64,000 bases of DNA from Chaetoceros tenuissimus (lineage: Eukaryota > Bacillariophyta > Thalassiosirophyceae > Chaetocerotales > Chaetocerotaceae), in NCBI GenBank assembly GCA_021927905.1, contig BLLK01000052.1, positions 395,727 to 459,726 of the forward strand. Direction: 5' to 3'. This document shows, one piece after another, positions 30,338-40,740 of the stretch. A model generated the notes under the pieces. It had not been told where the DNA came from, ran no database searches, and was given only the letters and a program-made list of their open reading frames with translations. Within the stretch, counting starts at the first letter, position 1. Each line of letters starts with the position of its first letter. A program made the position numbers and the translations under genes.

Positions 30338-32968
30338 TTACTCATCATCCACAAACTTGGTTTGTACGAACTTTGCTTGAGTTTTATCGAACTTCTTTAT
30401 CTTTGTATTTGCCATGAAAGCTTGGAATCCAAAGTTAGCTGCACCCAAGTATCCAACAGTGGCTACAATAGGTCCAGAAGCAATACCAGCAATGTTGATC
30501 AACAAAGATGCAAGAAGGATATTTTCCATACGTCCTTGTGTAAGTTCCATTCTCTCCAAAGCCTTTTCATTTTCCAAGGAACGAACGCGAATTTTGAGGT
30601 TACCACTCTCAATAGAACGCATAGTCTCTTCGATGTAAGCAATCTTCTTTGGAGAAGTGATAGCACTATTGATGTCATCTTTGTTTAATCCAGTTGCCTT
30701 CTTGAAAATATTAAAGTTCTTTTGAGCATCAGATTGGTAACCCTTTTGATCTTCAGTAAACTTTTCAATAAATGGCTGTGCAAGCTTTCCAATATCATAG
30801 TTTGGATCAAGACCCTTTCCAATTCCATCAATACTTGCAAATGATCTGAAAATAAATGTGAAGGTACTTGGAAAACGAAATACATTGTTCTCTGTTAGTG
30901 TCTGTAGATCTGTACCAATAGTAGTCTTGATATTGCTTCCAGTCTTTCCAAGTTGCTTATCCTTGAATGATCTCATGAAGAAACGTGCAAGTTTTTCCAC
31001 TGCAAGTCTATCTGCTCCGCGTGCCAATACTCCTGCCTCTTCTACTCCATCTACAAGTGCCTTTGCATTCTTTGCAAGATCTGTGTCGCTAATCATTGGT
31101 CCTCCTGCGAAAAGAGCAGTACAGAACTTTCTGAACCCAGATCTTACATTAGGCTTTAGCTCATCCATCATACCATAATCATAAAAAACTAGATTTCCCT
31201 TTCTATCGACGCACAGGTTCTATAACAAATGGAAAAGTTAGTACTATGCATTTAATAATGAGTCCATGAAACATAATCGCTACGTACCCCTGGATGCGGA
31301 TCGCAATGAAAGTACTGTCGAGGAGGAGGATAGAATGTTAGTTCAATTCATTTCAAGAATGTACATATGGTCATTCTCTGAACTTACTCCAGTCTCTACA
31401 ATTTGACGAAGGAATGAATCCGCAGTACGTTTTGCAAGCAATTCACGATCAAGTCCTTCCTTCTCTACTCTCTCAATATCAGTAAGCTTGAAAGATTCCA
31501 CAAATTCCATGGTCAGTACACGCGGAGTACTAATGTCTCTGTATACTCCAGGCACCTTGACATAATCAACACCAGCAAAATCCTTTGCAAATCGTTCTGC
31601 ATTATCAGCCTCATTCAAATAATTAATCTCCTCATAAAGCAAACGTTCACTTTCTTCATAAATAGCAACCCAATTACGATCAGCACCATCAATCTTTGGA
31701 TCAAATTTATCCAACAACGCTGCAAGTTTCTTTAGATTCTTGAGATCAACATCAAACAATTCCTTCAATCCCGCACGTTGTACTTTAATCGCCACCTTTT
31801 TCCCTTTGTAGAAAGCAGTGTGCACTTGTCCCAAACTAGCCGCTGCAAGTGGTTCTGGTGAAAAATCAGTAAAAACCTCATCACATGGTCTACCTAATTC
31901 TTTGGATACAATTTCTTTGGCTCTTTTTCCTGAAAAGCCTGGTACATCATCCTGTAGTGTTTTCAATACATCCGTGTATTCGACTGGTAGTACATCTGTT
32001 CTAGTACTAACCACTTGTCCCTAGAGTTGAAAGAGGAGATGTGTGAGTCCAAAAAGTAATGAGTAATTCTAAGTCTCTTCCAACCTAGTTCTCTTCCCAC
32101 TCACCAATTTGACAAAACTAGGACCCAATTTCAACAACCCATTTCGAATAAATTCCGCCGCTTCGGTCTTGGCCTGCATAATTTCCTCCTCCGAAGCCCC
32201 CTTCTTCCTCAACTTTTTCGGCTTGAGAGCCTTGAAGACACAGCTCAATGCAAATTTCCAAACTTCTGCATTTCTCCTCAAAGCATTACTATTCCCACGT
32301 TCCTCCCATCCCCTTTCCAATAATTCTCCTTCCGGTACATCTCCCTCCATATCAATGATACTAAACTCATTCCCTTCTTTCAAAACAGAAGCATCATCAT
32401 CTCCACCAGTCCTGACAAGTCCCAAAGTTTTCACCATGATATTTCTCAAAGTTTTTTTAACTTTAGTTCGTTTCGATTCATCGATACAGATTTCATCTGC
32501 GGGGTTTCCCTCTTCGTCAATTTCACATTCATCGTCTGTCATTTCATCTACTATGGATTGTGCTTCTTGTTCGATGGCTTCTACTAAATCTTCTTCACTG
32601 AGATTTAAAATTGGTTCCTCTGGTTTTACTTCTGGTTCCTCTTTCTTTGGTACTTCTGCCTTTGTTTCGACTTCCGCCTCTGCTTCTGCTTCTGGTTCTT
32701 CTTCTACAACAGCTTCAGTGTCTGCTACAGTAGAATTGGAAGAAGCTTCCACCTTTTCATCCTCAGTATGCTCTTTGATAATTTTCCAAGCCTTTTCTTC
32801 CACTCCATCCTCCTTGACAACTTTTTCCACCTCTGTCTCCTTATTATCTACAACCGGTTCGACTAGAGAAAAGAGAGGAGATTGACTCGCCAATATACGT
32901 GGGTGGGAGGGTGTGAATGCTGCTGTGGAAGTTAGTAGCAGTGACAGGACCGCTGATTCAATCTTCAT
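30338..32968 (-). CDS. plastid-targeted ABC1/ADCK-type atypical kinase
   Basis: Four exons in phase 0: 32968-32105, 32020-31388, 31314-31288 and 31219-30338, about 801 residues. N-terminus MKIESAVLSLLLTSTAAFTP is a signal peptide with an ASAF-like motif, pointing to the plastid. A long acidic Glu-rich segment follows. Kinase-like signatures: FVKLGQ (KxGQ, split by intron 1), AAASLGQVH (Ala-rich loop, ~residue 345), VAIKVQR lysine, HCDPHPGN (catalytic-loop equivalent, in the 27-nt exon 3 plus the first codon of exon 4; the usual HADPHPGN has Ala), and DYGMM (DFG equivalent). A C-terminal region with a hydrophobic stretch (LLASLLINIAGIASGPIVA) may associate with membrane. Plastid ABC1 proteins regulate prenyl-lipid (tocopherol, plastoquinone) metabolism in plastoglobules; that role is inferred here. 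Divergent from RPAC1. Confidence 0.85.
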
Positions 32969-33352
32969 TTTTTGTAATAGACTCTAGTACTGATGGAATT
33001 ACTACTAATAGTGTCTAATAGGAATGGAATTAGATTCAATTCAATAAGAAGGTGCCACTCTTTCTATTTTCCATTCTATCGCGGATCAAAAGATTTGTGG
33101 CGGACCACGTATCACTTTCTTCAACCAGAGAAAATACATCTAAATTAGTATAACATGTGTTTATAACAAGATACATGACGTCATATTACGTCATTGACAT
33201 GAGATGTGTGAATTGCTTGGGAGCCATTCATTTTCTCAGAACTTGACATGAAGCAAACATATCCAACACTTTTCACAGCACTTTTGGATCTAATCATTAC
33301 CTAATATCTCGTTGTCACATCTATTTATAGCAACCATTACAACATATTCAAC
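32969..33352. promoter_or_regulatory. divergent promoter region ABC1 kinase / RPAC1 with paired CRE-like sites
   Basis: 384 bp between the two start codons. It contains TGACGTCA at 33177-33184 and TTACGTCA at 33187-33194, two ATF/CRE-like bZIP sites spaced by only two bases. In diatoms, TGACGT-type elements are known CO2/cAMP-responsive sites. Which of the two genes they serve cannot be told from sequence. Confidence 0.55.
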
Positions 33353-34588
33353 ATGCCTACTACTGGCCATTATGAAGTAACAGAATCTGGAGTTCACTTT
33401 CGTCATGAACCGCCATTGCCAACTCCAAAAGATGGTCAAGAATTTTTACAGAGATTCGAGTAAGTCCAAAAAGACATTGACACACATGCATCCATTCCAT
33501 ACTCACATTCTTTTAGAAAAAACTTTAAACTCAATATTCTCGAACAACCATCCTCAAATGAACTTGTATTTGAATTGATTGGGGTAGACGTATCATTCGC
33601 GAATGCATTGCGTAGAATCATGATTGCAGAAGTACCAACCGTCGCCATTGAACATGTCTACATGTGGAACAATTCTTCCATTGTTCATGATGAAGTTTTA
33701 TCTCATAGATTAGGACTTGTACCCATCAACATTGATCCACGATTGTTTGATACCTTTGATGAAAATGATGAACCGACTGATCGTAATACTGTCGTATTTC
33801 GATTGGAAGTCAAATGTGGAAAGAGTAAAAGTGAAGATTTGAAACGTGACGCAGCGAGAAAAATGAGAGAGAATTCTGAACAAGAGGAGGAAGATTCGGT
33901 TTTGAATCAGATGGAATTGGATACTTCCGCTAAGGAAAGTGCTGAATTGTATCAAGCTACCAATGTCAATCCGCAAAAGATTGCGGAAGCGATTGAGACA
34001 CCTGGTAGACCATATACTCGTCATGTATACTCGAAAGACTTGGAATGGGTACCACAGGGTGATCAAGCGGATCGATTTGATACCATTCGTCCTGTTCATG
34101 AAGATATTTTGTTGGCGAAATTGAGACCTGGACAATGGATTGAATTGGAAGCACATGCGAGAAAAGGTGTTGGAAAGGATCATGCCAAGTTTTCTCCGGT
34201 TGCCACTGCTGCATATAGATTGATGCCAAAGATTGAGCTTGTTAAAGCTGTATATGATGAGTTGGCGGAGGAACTTGTGAATTTGTATGAGCCTGGTGTA
34301 TTTCGTTTGGAAGAATGTACAGGAGAAGAAGCTTCATCGCATCGGGTCAAGGCTGTTGTGCATAATCCATATGCATGCACCATGAGTCGTAACTTTATGA
34401 GAGAACCTGTGTTGAAGGAGTCTATCAAGATTACACGTGTACCAAATCATTTTATCTTTAGTGTCGAGAGTGTAGGAATGTTGCAACCAGGTGTGATTGT
34501 AGCAGAGGCTTTGCGTGTCTTACAAGACAAGTGTCGTAATTTGGTTCGTTTGGTGGATGAGAGTACAGATAATAATGAGGGACTTTAG
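33353..34588 (+). CDS. RNA polymerases I and III shared subunit RPAC1 (AC40-type)
   Basis: Two exons: 33353-33459 and 33517-34588, with GTAAGT donor and TTTTAG acceptor, 392 residues. The protein shows the alpha-like dimerisation domain: SFANALRRIMIAEVPTVAIE, HRLGLVPINIDP, then an inserted domain, KFSPVATAAYRLMP, and VHNPYACTMSRNFMR near the C-terminus, with FSVESVGMLQPGVIVAEALR typical of RPAC1/RPB3 relatives. The motif set and length fit the Pol I/III subunit rather than RPB3, which lacks the longer insertion. It acts in the nucleus in assembling the polymerase core with the AC19 partner. Exon 1 is short and encodes the N-terminal tail. Confidence 0.85.
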
Positions 34589-34798
34589 TAAAGCATATTC
34601 AATAAATGAATAAAATAATTATTTTTACAGGCGAGCTTTTCATCCTCAACATGATCATGATCAAGATTGCTTTGATCGTTTTCCATACTTTTGTGATATT
34701 TTGAAGCTTTCAAAGTTAGCTGCTAGCTATGTACGATTTGATTTGGAGGTATCTAGTTTTTCAAGTGGAAAAGGCAAAAGGCAAGTCTCAACGATTGT

Positions 34799-35362
34799 AT
34801 GAGAACGAAATTATTTTTTCGAGCTAGCATGAGGAATGAAAGTGATGCTTCTGATGAAATCTTCGTGACAAAGTTTCGTGTCTTTCAGATTAATGATGTC
34901 TACCTTTTGAATAATCTACCGCGTCTAGCAACGTATATCCAAGATCATATGAAGATTCTCTTGCCATCAATCAAGGATGAAATAAAAAAGAATTTATCTT
35001 ACACAGAAACAACAAAAGATTACGACCCTTCAACAGGTAAAACAGTCATCACAACTATAAGCACAGTGATTGTAGTATCAGGAGACTTTCTAGCTCCCTC
35101 TCTGTTATCAAGTCTAGATGGCGGAAAAGGAATGGTCGATGTCCTTCATGCTATAGGAGTGACTCATGTATCTTTAGGAAATCATGAAGATGATGTTTCT
35201 ACTGATTCTTTGAAACAACATATAGATGCAAATAAATTTGAATGGGTTAATACGAATTTACGAGGGTTAGATGAGGCACTGGATGTAGTTACTGCAGAAT
35301 GTAGCTGGATCGAGATTGGTCATGAAAATTGTCAAAAGTGCCTAAGATATCTAAGTGGGTAA
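34799..35362 (+). pseudogene. 5'-nucleotidase/UshA-type metallophosphatase, truncated by an LTR element
   Basis: The frame holds the N-terminal third of a metallophosphoesterase: FRVFQINDVY (metal-binding ND), VVSGDFLAPSLLSSLDGGKG (GD motif) and VTHVSLGNHEDD (GNHE). It then reads ...GHENCQK, and at 35339 enters the LTR of the Ty3/gypsy element, which supplies the last few codons and the stop. Family members are 500 or more residues; the remaining metal ligands and the substrate-binding domain are missing and I did not find them beyond the insertions. The upstream start is uncertain: 34799 is the first ATG in frame, and a 5' exon is possible. It lies 210 bp after RPAC1. Confidence 0.7.
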
Positions 35363-35559
35363 GTTAATTGTGATTAGATTAGTTACTTAAAAAGAGGTCG
35401 TTGGCTTCTCGACAGAGAGCACAACGCTTCTCCGTATCTTTTGCTTCAACAAGACTCTATCGCCGAAGGGGCTATTGTATCATAAGAATATAGCCTAGAT
35501 CGTGACACGATCAGGTCATTTAGCCGATTATAAATATCCATATCAGAGTATCTACGGCA
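35339..35559 (-). repeat. 3' LTR of the Ty3/gypsy element
   Basis: 221 bp with TGCC...GGCA ends. It supplies the final codons of the interrupted phosphatase frame. No clean polypurine tract is evident at its internal border (reading the minus strand, GTGGAGGACCC precedes the LTR). Confidence 0.9.
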
Positions 35560-35610
35560 GGGTCCTCCACAATCTGTGCAGTGACCTAGAATAAAATAAA
35601 AATGAATTGT

Positions 35611-38600
35611 CTATTCATTAAATGGTTCAATACGTCTGATTGATAATCTGTCTTGAGTAACACCTTTCTGGATTGTCACTGTACCGTTGGTATGAATTGC
35701 GATGATCTGGTATGGATCACTCTTCTTCTTAGAAAACTTTCTAAGGATACGATTAGTCGTTTTAAGGACTCTGTCTCCGACTTTATATTGATGGGAGATG
35801 CGTGCAGCATTCTCTCTTTCATTATCGCGAGCAATCTGCTTGCGTTTTCTTTCGGTAATCGCTTTCCAGTCGATTGCCTTGGATAAATTAAACATCATAT
35901 CCCTTCCGAATACAAGTTGTGCAGGCGTCGCTTGCAATGTTGAGTGGTACGAAGCTCGTACTGCCCAACCAACTGAACTTAAGATAGGTCCCCAAGGATC
36001 TATGTAATCAAATTCATAGCTATCTAGCTGTTTTGTCTTTATCATATTTTGTACTACTTGATGAACTCTTTCAACAGGTGAGTTACCTTGCGGGTTCTCC
36101 GCTTTGGTAGGTCTTGGCTTTATGTCAAAATCTTTGAGCAAAGTCATGAAATGTAATTTAAATTCAGAGCCGTTGTCACAAACGACTTCTTCTGGTCGAG
36201 GATATCTACTCAGCCATGTTTGTTCGAATATCAAGCTAATTCTAGCTGATGTTTTGTCAATAAAATCATCTTTATCTTCTTTGACTTCGTCAATACTATA
36301 ATATGGTACTTGTGCGATCTCGAACCATCCGGTTGCGGGATCTAACATCGTCATACACGTGAGCTTCAGCTCTACTTCTTTGATTTCACCGCCAGGCTGT
36401 ATCTGCTTAGCTGTTACTGAATATGGACCGATCAGGTCGACATGTACCGTCCTCCATGGTACTAATTCCTTTATTGTTTTCGCAGGTATAATTCCATATC
36501 TGCGCTTCTTTTTATATTGTTGACAGACTTCACAAGTCTTTACGAAATCTTTAGCTTGATTGGAAAGTCCTTTCCAATAGCATGTTTCTTTTATCGTATT
36601 ACCTAGACGATCTCCTCCAGGGTGATTTAAGTAATGATGATACCAATGGAGAGTGCTCTCTCTTAAGGTTTCTGGAACATATACTTTGTCCTTGTACATT
36701 ATGAGCTCGAATCCATCGAGTTCTTTGAATTTGTATTCAGAATCCTTTTCATCTAAAAGTTTCTTTATTTTGGAATTTCTTTTCTTCAATTCCTTTTGTT
36801 GTTCTTCACGGAGTAACTTCTTCTCCAATGGGAAGTCAGCTTGAATACTTCGTACTCGTCTGTTTGCAAATAATTCTTGTATTTTAGTGTCGGTGGACTC
36901 AATCTCGTCCTCCTCAACATTGTTGCTTCTCAAGCGACTAAGTGTATCAGCTACGATGTTGTCAACACCGGCAATATGTATAATATTAGGTCCAAACTCT
37001 TCGAGTAGGAGTGTCCAGCGCATAACTCGTTGAGATTCACTCAAGGTTGCTTCATAAACTAAATTCTTGTGATCTGAGTAGACATTGATCTCATATCCAA
37101 ACAGAATATTTCGAAATTGTTTCAAACATTCAACAATAGAGAGAAGTTCTTTCTCAGTTGTGGTATAATTTCTTTGCGATTTCGATAGTCGTCGACTAAA
37201 GAATGCAATAGGCTTTCCATTTTGGCTTATTACAGCACCGAGCTGTTTATCAGATGCGTCTGTATGTATATCGAATGGTTTACTCCAGTCGGGGTAGGTT
37301 AAGAAGACTTCTTCAGTTACCATTTGTTTAAGTTGGATGAATGCATCATCCATTTCTTCTGTCCAAGTAATTTTCATTTTACCTTTCTTACCAGCTGCAG
37401 CATCGATGAGTGGTGATAGGATATGAGAGCGTCGTCTCCACATATCTCTGTAAAATTGTATCATACCGATAAGAGATTTCATCTCTTTCGCTGTTTGAGG
37501 TTTATGAAGATCAACGATCCCCTGTACTTTCTTTGGATCTGGTCTCAGTCCCTCTTTTGAAATGATGTAACCTAGATAAGGAATCTCCTGTAATCCAAAG
37601 CTGCATTTTGAAGCATTGACTTTCAGTCCTGCATTTTCAAATCGCTGAAAGATCTCTTCCAGTTGTGATAAGTGTTCATCGAAAGTGCCTGTTCCGATGC
37701 AAAGAATGTCATCAATGTAAGTGCGTACACCTTCAATGTCGCCAATTAAGTCATAAATCTTTGACTGAAATACGTCACCTGAGACAACCATTCCCATAGG
37801 TAGACAAGTATATCTGAATTTACCAAATTCAGTAACAATGGTAGTAACATCTTTACTACATTCTGCAAGTGGGATTGTATAGTATCCCATATTGAGATCC
37901 AATGCTGTCGCAAAAGTGAATCCCTCTAATTGTTGTAAAGTATCCGCAATTCTTGGGATTGGAAAAGGCTTTCGAACTACGAGTCCATTAACCTTTCGGA
38001 AATCTGTTACAAATCTAACAGTTCCTTCCTTCTTTGGAATAATAAATACGGGAGTCCCCCATTCTGATTCATGTACTACTTCTAGTACCCCTATTTTTAC
38101 GAGCCGTTCTAGCTCTTTCTTAAAGGTTTCTTTATTGATTTTTGGAACTGGGTACCATCTGGAATTAACCGCTTTTGCTCCTTCTTTTAATTGTATTTTT
38201 ACTGGATCCGTTTTCCAACGTCCAAGTGTTCCATCGAACAATGACTCAAATTTCTTTAAAGTTTTGAGAAGCTTCCGCTTCTGTTCTCTGTTTAAAGATG
38301 TAGCACTCGCTACAACTTCTTCTAGGTTTGCTTTTTCATAATTTGCGTCCAAAATCTTTGTAACACGTTCTGTTTCTTCTTGTGTAGCCTTCGGCTCTAC
38401 TGATCTGAGAAATGTAGCTCGCATTTCTTGTCTGGTTGGATGTTTGGCTTCCCAGATGTCACTGAAGCTTTTCATAGGAACTAATACATCGTTCCATTTG
38501 ATTGTTTTATCGCTATGTCTTAAGTCGATTTTGAGTTTATTTAGCAGGTCTCTGCCAATGATCATATCGTATCCTATCCCTTCTGGGTTAGGATCGACAT

Positions 38601-38931
38601 CAAATTCATGATGAATTCTTGTTGCACCACCAAATTCATCGAAGGTTACTTGAAGTGATATTCTTTTATTACATGCTAGAGATCCTGCTCCAGTCATGTA
38701 TTCAACATTTTGTTCGATCCCGAAATCTTCCAGGAAATCTTGTACAATCTCTTCTTTGATCATCGATCCAGAAGCGCCTTCATCAAATAGAATCAACATA
38801 TTTGATTTCAACTCTTCGTGTTTATCTCTTGGATTATAGACAGTCGCTAACGAGACTGCTGTAGCATCGCTTGGACCTTCCAAGGGATTGTATTTTGTTA
38901 GTTTGTTTTTGTTAATTCGTCTAGAAATCAT
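35611..38931 (-). CDS. pol: Ty3/gypsy pol polyprotein
   Basis: Uninterrupted 1106-codon frame. The N-terminal retropepsin region has LFDEGASGSMI, where the usual D-T/S-G is DEG, an unusual active-site context, followed by IIGRDLL. Reverse transcriptase: GTPVFIIPKKEG, FVTDFRKVN, and YIDDILCIG (YxDD, residue ~406). RNase H: FDIHTDASDKQLGAVIS. Integrase: HH-CC zinc finger HWYHHYLNHPGGDRL... CEVCQQYK (~764), then HVDLIGPYS, VCDNGSEF and the Glu in NSPVERVHQ of the DDE core. A C-terminal basic tail follows. It is separated from gag by 126 bp and a stop, so expression needs re-initiation, readthrough or its own start. Confidence 0.93.
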   Translation of the reverse strand: MISRRINKNKLTKYNPLEGPSDATAVSLATVYNPRDKHEELKSNMLILFDEGASGSMIKEEIVQDFLEDFGIEQNVEYMTGAGSLACNKRISLQVTFDEFGGATRIHHEFDVDPNPEGIGYDMIIGRDLLNKLKIDLRHSDKTIKWNDVLVPMKSFSDIWEAKHPTRQEMRATFLRSVEPKATQEETERVTKILDANYEKANLEEVVASATSLNREQKRKLLKTLKKFESLFDGTLGRWKTDPVKIQLKEGAKAVNSRWYPVPKINKETFKKELERLVKIGVLEVVHESEWGTPVFIIPKKEGTVRFVTDFRKVNGLVVRKPFPIPRIADTLQQLEGFTFATALDLNMGYYTIPLAECSKDVTTIVTEFGKFRYTCLPMGMVVSGDVFQSKIYDLIGDIEGVRTYIDDILCIGTGTFDEHLSQLEEIFQRFENAGLKVNASKCSFGLQEIPYLGYIISKEGLRPDPKKVQGIVDLHKPQTAKEMKSLIGMIQFYRDMWRRRSHILSPLIDAAAGKKGKMKITWTEEMDDAFIQLKQMVTEEVFLTYPDWSKPFDIHTDASDKQLGAVISQNGKPIAFFSRRLSKSQRNYTTTEKELLSIVECLKQFRNILFGYEINVYSDHKNLVYEATLSESQRVMRWTLLLEEFGPNIIHIAGVDNIVADTLSRLRSNNVEEDEIESTDTKIQELFANRRVRSIQADFPLEKKLLREEQQKELKKRNSKIKKLLDEKDSEYKFKELDGFELIMYKDKVYVPETLRESTLHWYHHYLNHPGGDRLGNTIKETCYWKGLSNQAKDFVKTCEVCQQYKKKRRYGIIPAKTIKELVPWRTVHVDLIGPYSVTAKQIQPGGEIKEVELKLTCMTMLDPATGWFEIAQVPYYSIDEVKEDKDDFIDKTSARISLIFEQTWLSRYPRPEEVVCDNGSEFKLHFMTLLKDFDIKPRPTKAENPQGNSPVERVHQVVQNMIKTKQLDSYEFDYIDPWGPILSSVGWAVRASYHSTLQATPAQLVFGRDMMFNLSKAIDWKAITERKRKQIARDNERENAARISHQYKVGDRVLKTTNRILRKFSKKKSDPYQIIAIHTNGTVTIQKGVTQDRLSIRRIEPFNE

Positions 38932-39057
38932 TCTATCAAACTTATTAGAAAAGGAAAATTTCTTTAAACTTTTCTTTACTTTTATTTTTCTAATTTTACC
39001 GACCTTTCTGGCTGGACGGACATGGTCCGGAATTGATGTCGATTCGACTTGGTGTAA

Positions 39058-40362
39058 TCAATGATCAGCCTCCTCGTCATCGTCACTGTCCAACTTCTTG
39101 ATAAGCTTCGCAAGAAGGGCAGTTTGTTTCTCTTGAGTTGATGCTAAGGACTCAATAGTGTGGAGTTCCTTCTGGTTCCCCAACTTGCCTTGTTTTTCCC
39201 ATTTTTCTTTCATGGTACAATCTTCGCTGTTATGATTGTCGAAGAACTTGCTCTTCGCTTTCTTGCAGTACTTGCAAAACTTTTTATCATTGTTGTCGTT
39301 ACGTCTTCCACGCTTGCTTCCACCCTGACCTTGGTTGGAGTTACTTCTTTTCTTTTGATTTTGTTTGTTTCTCTCAGCCTCTGCTTTCTTTTCTTCCTGG
39401 GATGTTCTATCCTCAGCTTCAAAGTCTGCCATTGCACTGACAAAAGTTGCATCGTCCATCTGACGCCAGTCTTGTTCATATCCACTACGCAAATGCTTTT
39501 TGTAGGGTTTTGGTAGTCCGTTGAAGATCGCTCTACGGATACTTGGTTCGTCAAGTTGTTTCTCTTGGATAGTCCAGTTTGCACCTGCATAGGACTCACA
39601 CTTCTTCATACTTGGCGGCTGCATAATCTTCAGCTTGTTTGCGTATGTCTTCATGGTGTACTCGTACTCCTCGACAGTCATGCTGTATGGTTTCACGATC
39701 TGAAACATAAAGTAGTAAAAGTGATTCTCATAGGCTTCGCCATGATCTTTCCATAGAATCTTTCCAAGATTCCACATGATAGCTCTCTCATACTCGAGAA
39801 ATGCTAGAATTCTTGCCTTTTCCTTGGCATCATTGTTCAGTCCCTGACCGTTTGGTAGCCATCTCCCATCAATGAGAGTATTGGAAAGTTTAAGCCAATT
39901 CTCAAAGGCTGTTTCGTTTGTCTTTGTGACATATACATTTGGGAGGCTTGCGTCCACTCCACAATGCTCAAGAAATTCAATTCTCGCGTCCCTCATAGCT
40001 TTGACTAAAGCTTGACTTGCAAGCCCTTTCAGGGTCTTGGCGATGTGTTCAAATCTTTGACGCATCGACTTGTAATCGACCCAACCCTTGGGTTCGAAGA
40101 TCCCTTGTCTTAAGGTGATCAAGTTGTCTAAGAATTGGACGCCTTGTCCATGGAGGTTATTCAACAAAGTGATTGTAACCTTGAGTTCGTTTGCTCCATC
40201 TGCTCGATGGTTCTCGTCGATAGCTACGCTAATCGAGTCGGTTTCTGGTTCCTTTTCCTCGCCTTTCGGCTTGAGAGGAACGAATCTCATCTGCACGTTG
40301 ATACCAGCTTCCTTTTCGCCAGTATGCTTCTTGAGTGCTGTTGCGGCCTTCGCTAACTTCAT
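39058..40362 (-). CDS. gag: Ty3/gypsy gag-like protein
   Basis: 434-codon frame upstream of pol. Mostly helical and charged in its first ~330 residues, followed by a Lys/Asn/Gln-rich basic region (SNSNQGQGGSKRGRRNDNN). A single zinc-knuckle-like cluster CKYCKKAKSKFFDNHNSEDC follows; its spacing differs from the classic CX2CX4HX4C. It forms the particle shell and packages the element RNA. The 5' leader between LTR and start contains a GTTGTA microsatellite on the plus strand (40360-40395). Intact. Confidence 0.85.
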   Translation of the reverse strand: MKLAKAATALKKHTGEKEAGINVQMRFVPLKPKGEEKEPETDSISVAIDENHRADGANELKVTITLLNNLHGQGVQFLDNLITLRQGIFEPKGWVDYKSMRQRFEHIAKTLKGLASQALVKAMRDARIEFLEHCGVDASLPNVYVTKTNETAFENWLKLSNTLIDGRWLPNGQGLNNDAKEKARILAFLEYERAIMWNLGKILWKDHGEAYENHFYYFMFQIVKPYSMTVEEYEYTMKTYANKLKIMQPPSMKKCESYAGANWTIQEKQLDEPSIRRAIFNGLPKPYKKHLRSGYEQDWRQMDDATFVSAMADFEAEDRTSQEEKKAEAERNKQNQKKRSNSNQGQGGSKRGRRNDNNDKKFCKYCKKAKSKFFDNHNSEDCTMKEKWEKQGKLGNQKELHTIESLASTQEKQTALLAKLIKKLDSDDDEEADH

Positions 40363-40423
40363 TGTAGTTGTAGTTGTAGTTGTAGTTGTAGTTGGAATCT
40401 ATCCACCGGCTGTTATATAACAC

Positions 40424-40644
40424 TGCCTAAGATATCTAAGTGGGTAAGTTAATTGTGATTAGATTAGTTACTTAAAAAGAGGTCGTTGGCTTCTCGACAG
40501 AGAGCACAACGCTTCTCCGTATCTTTTGCTTCAACAAGACTCTATCGCCGAAGGGGCTATTGTATCATAAGAATATAGCCTAGATCGTGACACGATCAGG
40601 TCATTTAGCCGATTATAAATATCCATATCAGAGTATCTACGGCA
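40424..40644 (-). repeat. 5' LTR of the Ty3/gypsy element
   Basis: 221 bp, apparently identical to the 3' LTR. Just inside it (minus strand) the sequence reads GTGTTATATAACAGCCGG before TGGATAGATTCC. I could not assign a primer tRNA. Confidence 0.9.
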
Positions 40645-40740
40645 TTTGTAGTACTCTATCTTCAATTTTTGCTCCATTGATGATTGTCTTGTATACCCTT
40701 CACCTGAATCGCGACTATTTGTTTTGTATTCTGCGCCTGC
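40645..40740. other. 96-bp spacer between two LTR elements
   Basis: Unique sequence between the Ty3/gypsy 5' LTR and the second LTR element. It ends with CCTGC, the left copy of the target-site duplication of the next element. It does not continue the interrupted phosphatase frame. Confidence 0.6.

Larger units (their letters stand above)
35339..40644 (-). mobile_element. Ty3/gypsy LTR retrotransposon, full length
   Basis: 5306 bp bounded by direct repeats of 221 bp (35339-35559 and 40424-40644) that begin TGCC and end GGCA and appear identical by eye. Gag and pol lie on the minus strand, so the right repeat is the 5' LTR. Domain order protease, reverse transcriptase, RNase H, integrase places it in Ty3/gypsy. 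No target-site duplication is visible: AAAAG precedes the left LTR and TTTGT follows the right one. The matching LTRs and intact frames suggest a recent insertion or conversion. Confidence 0.92.
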
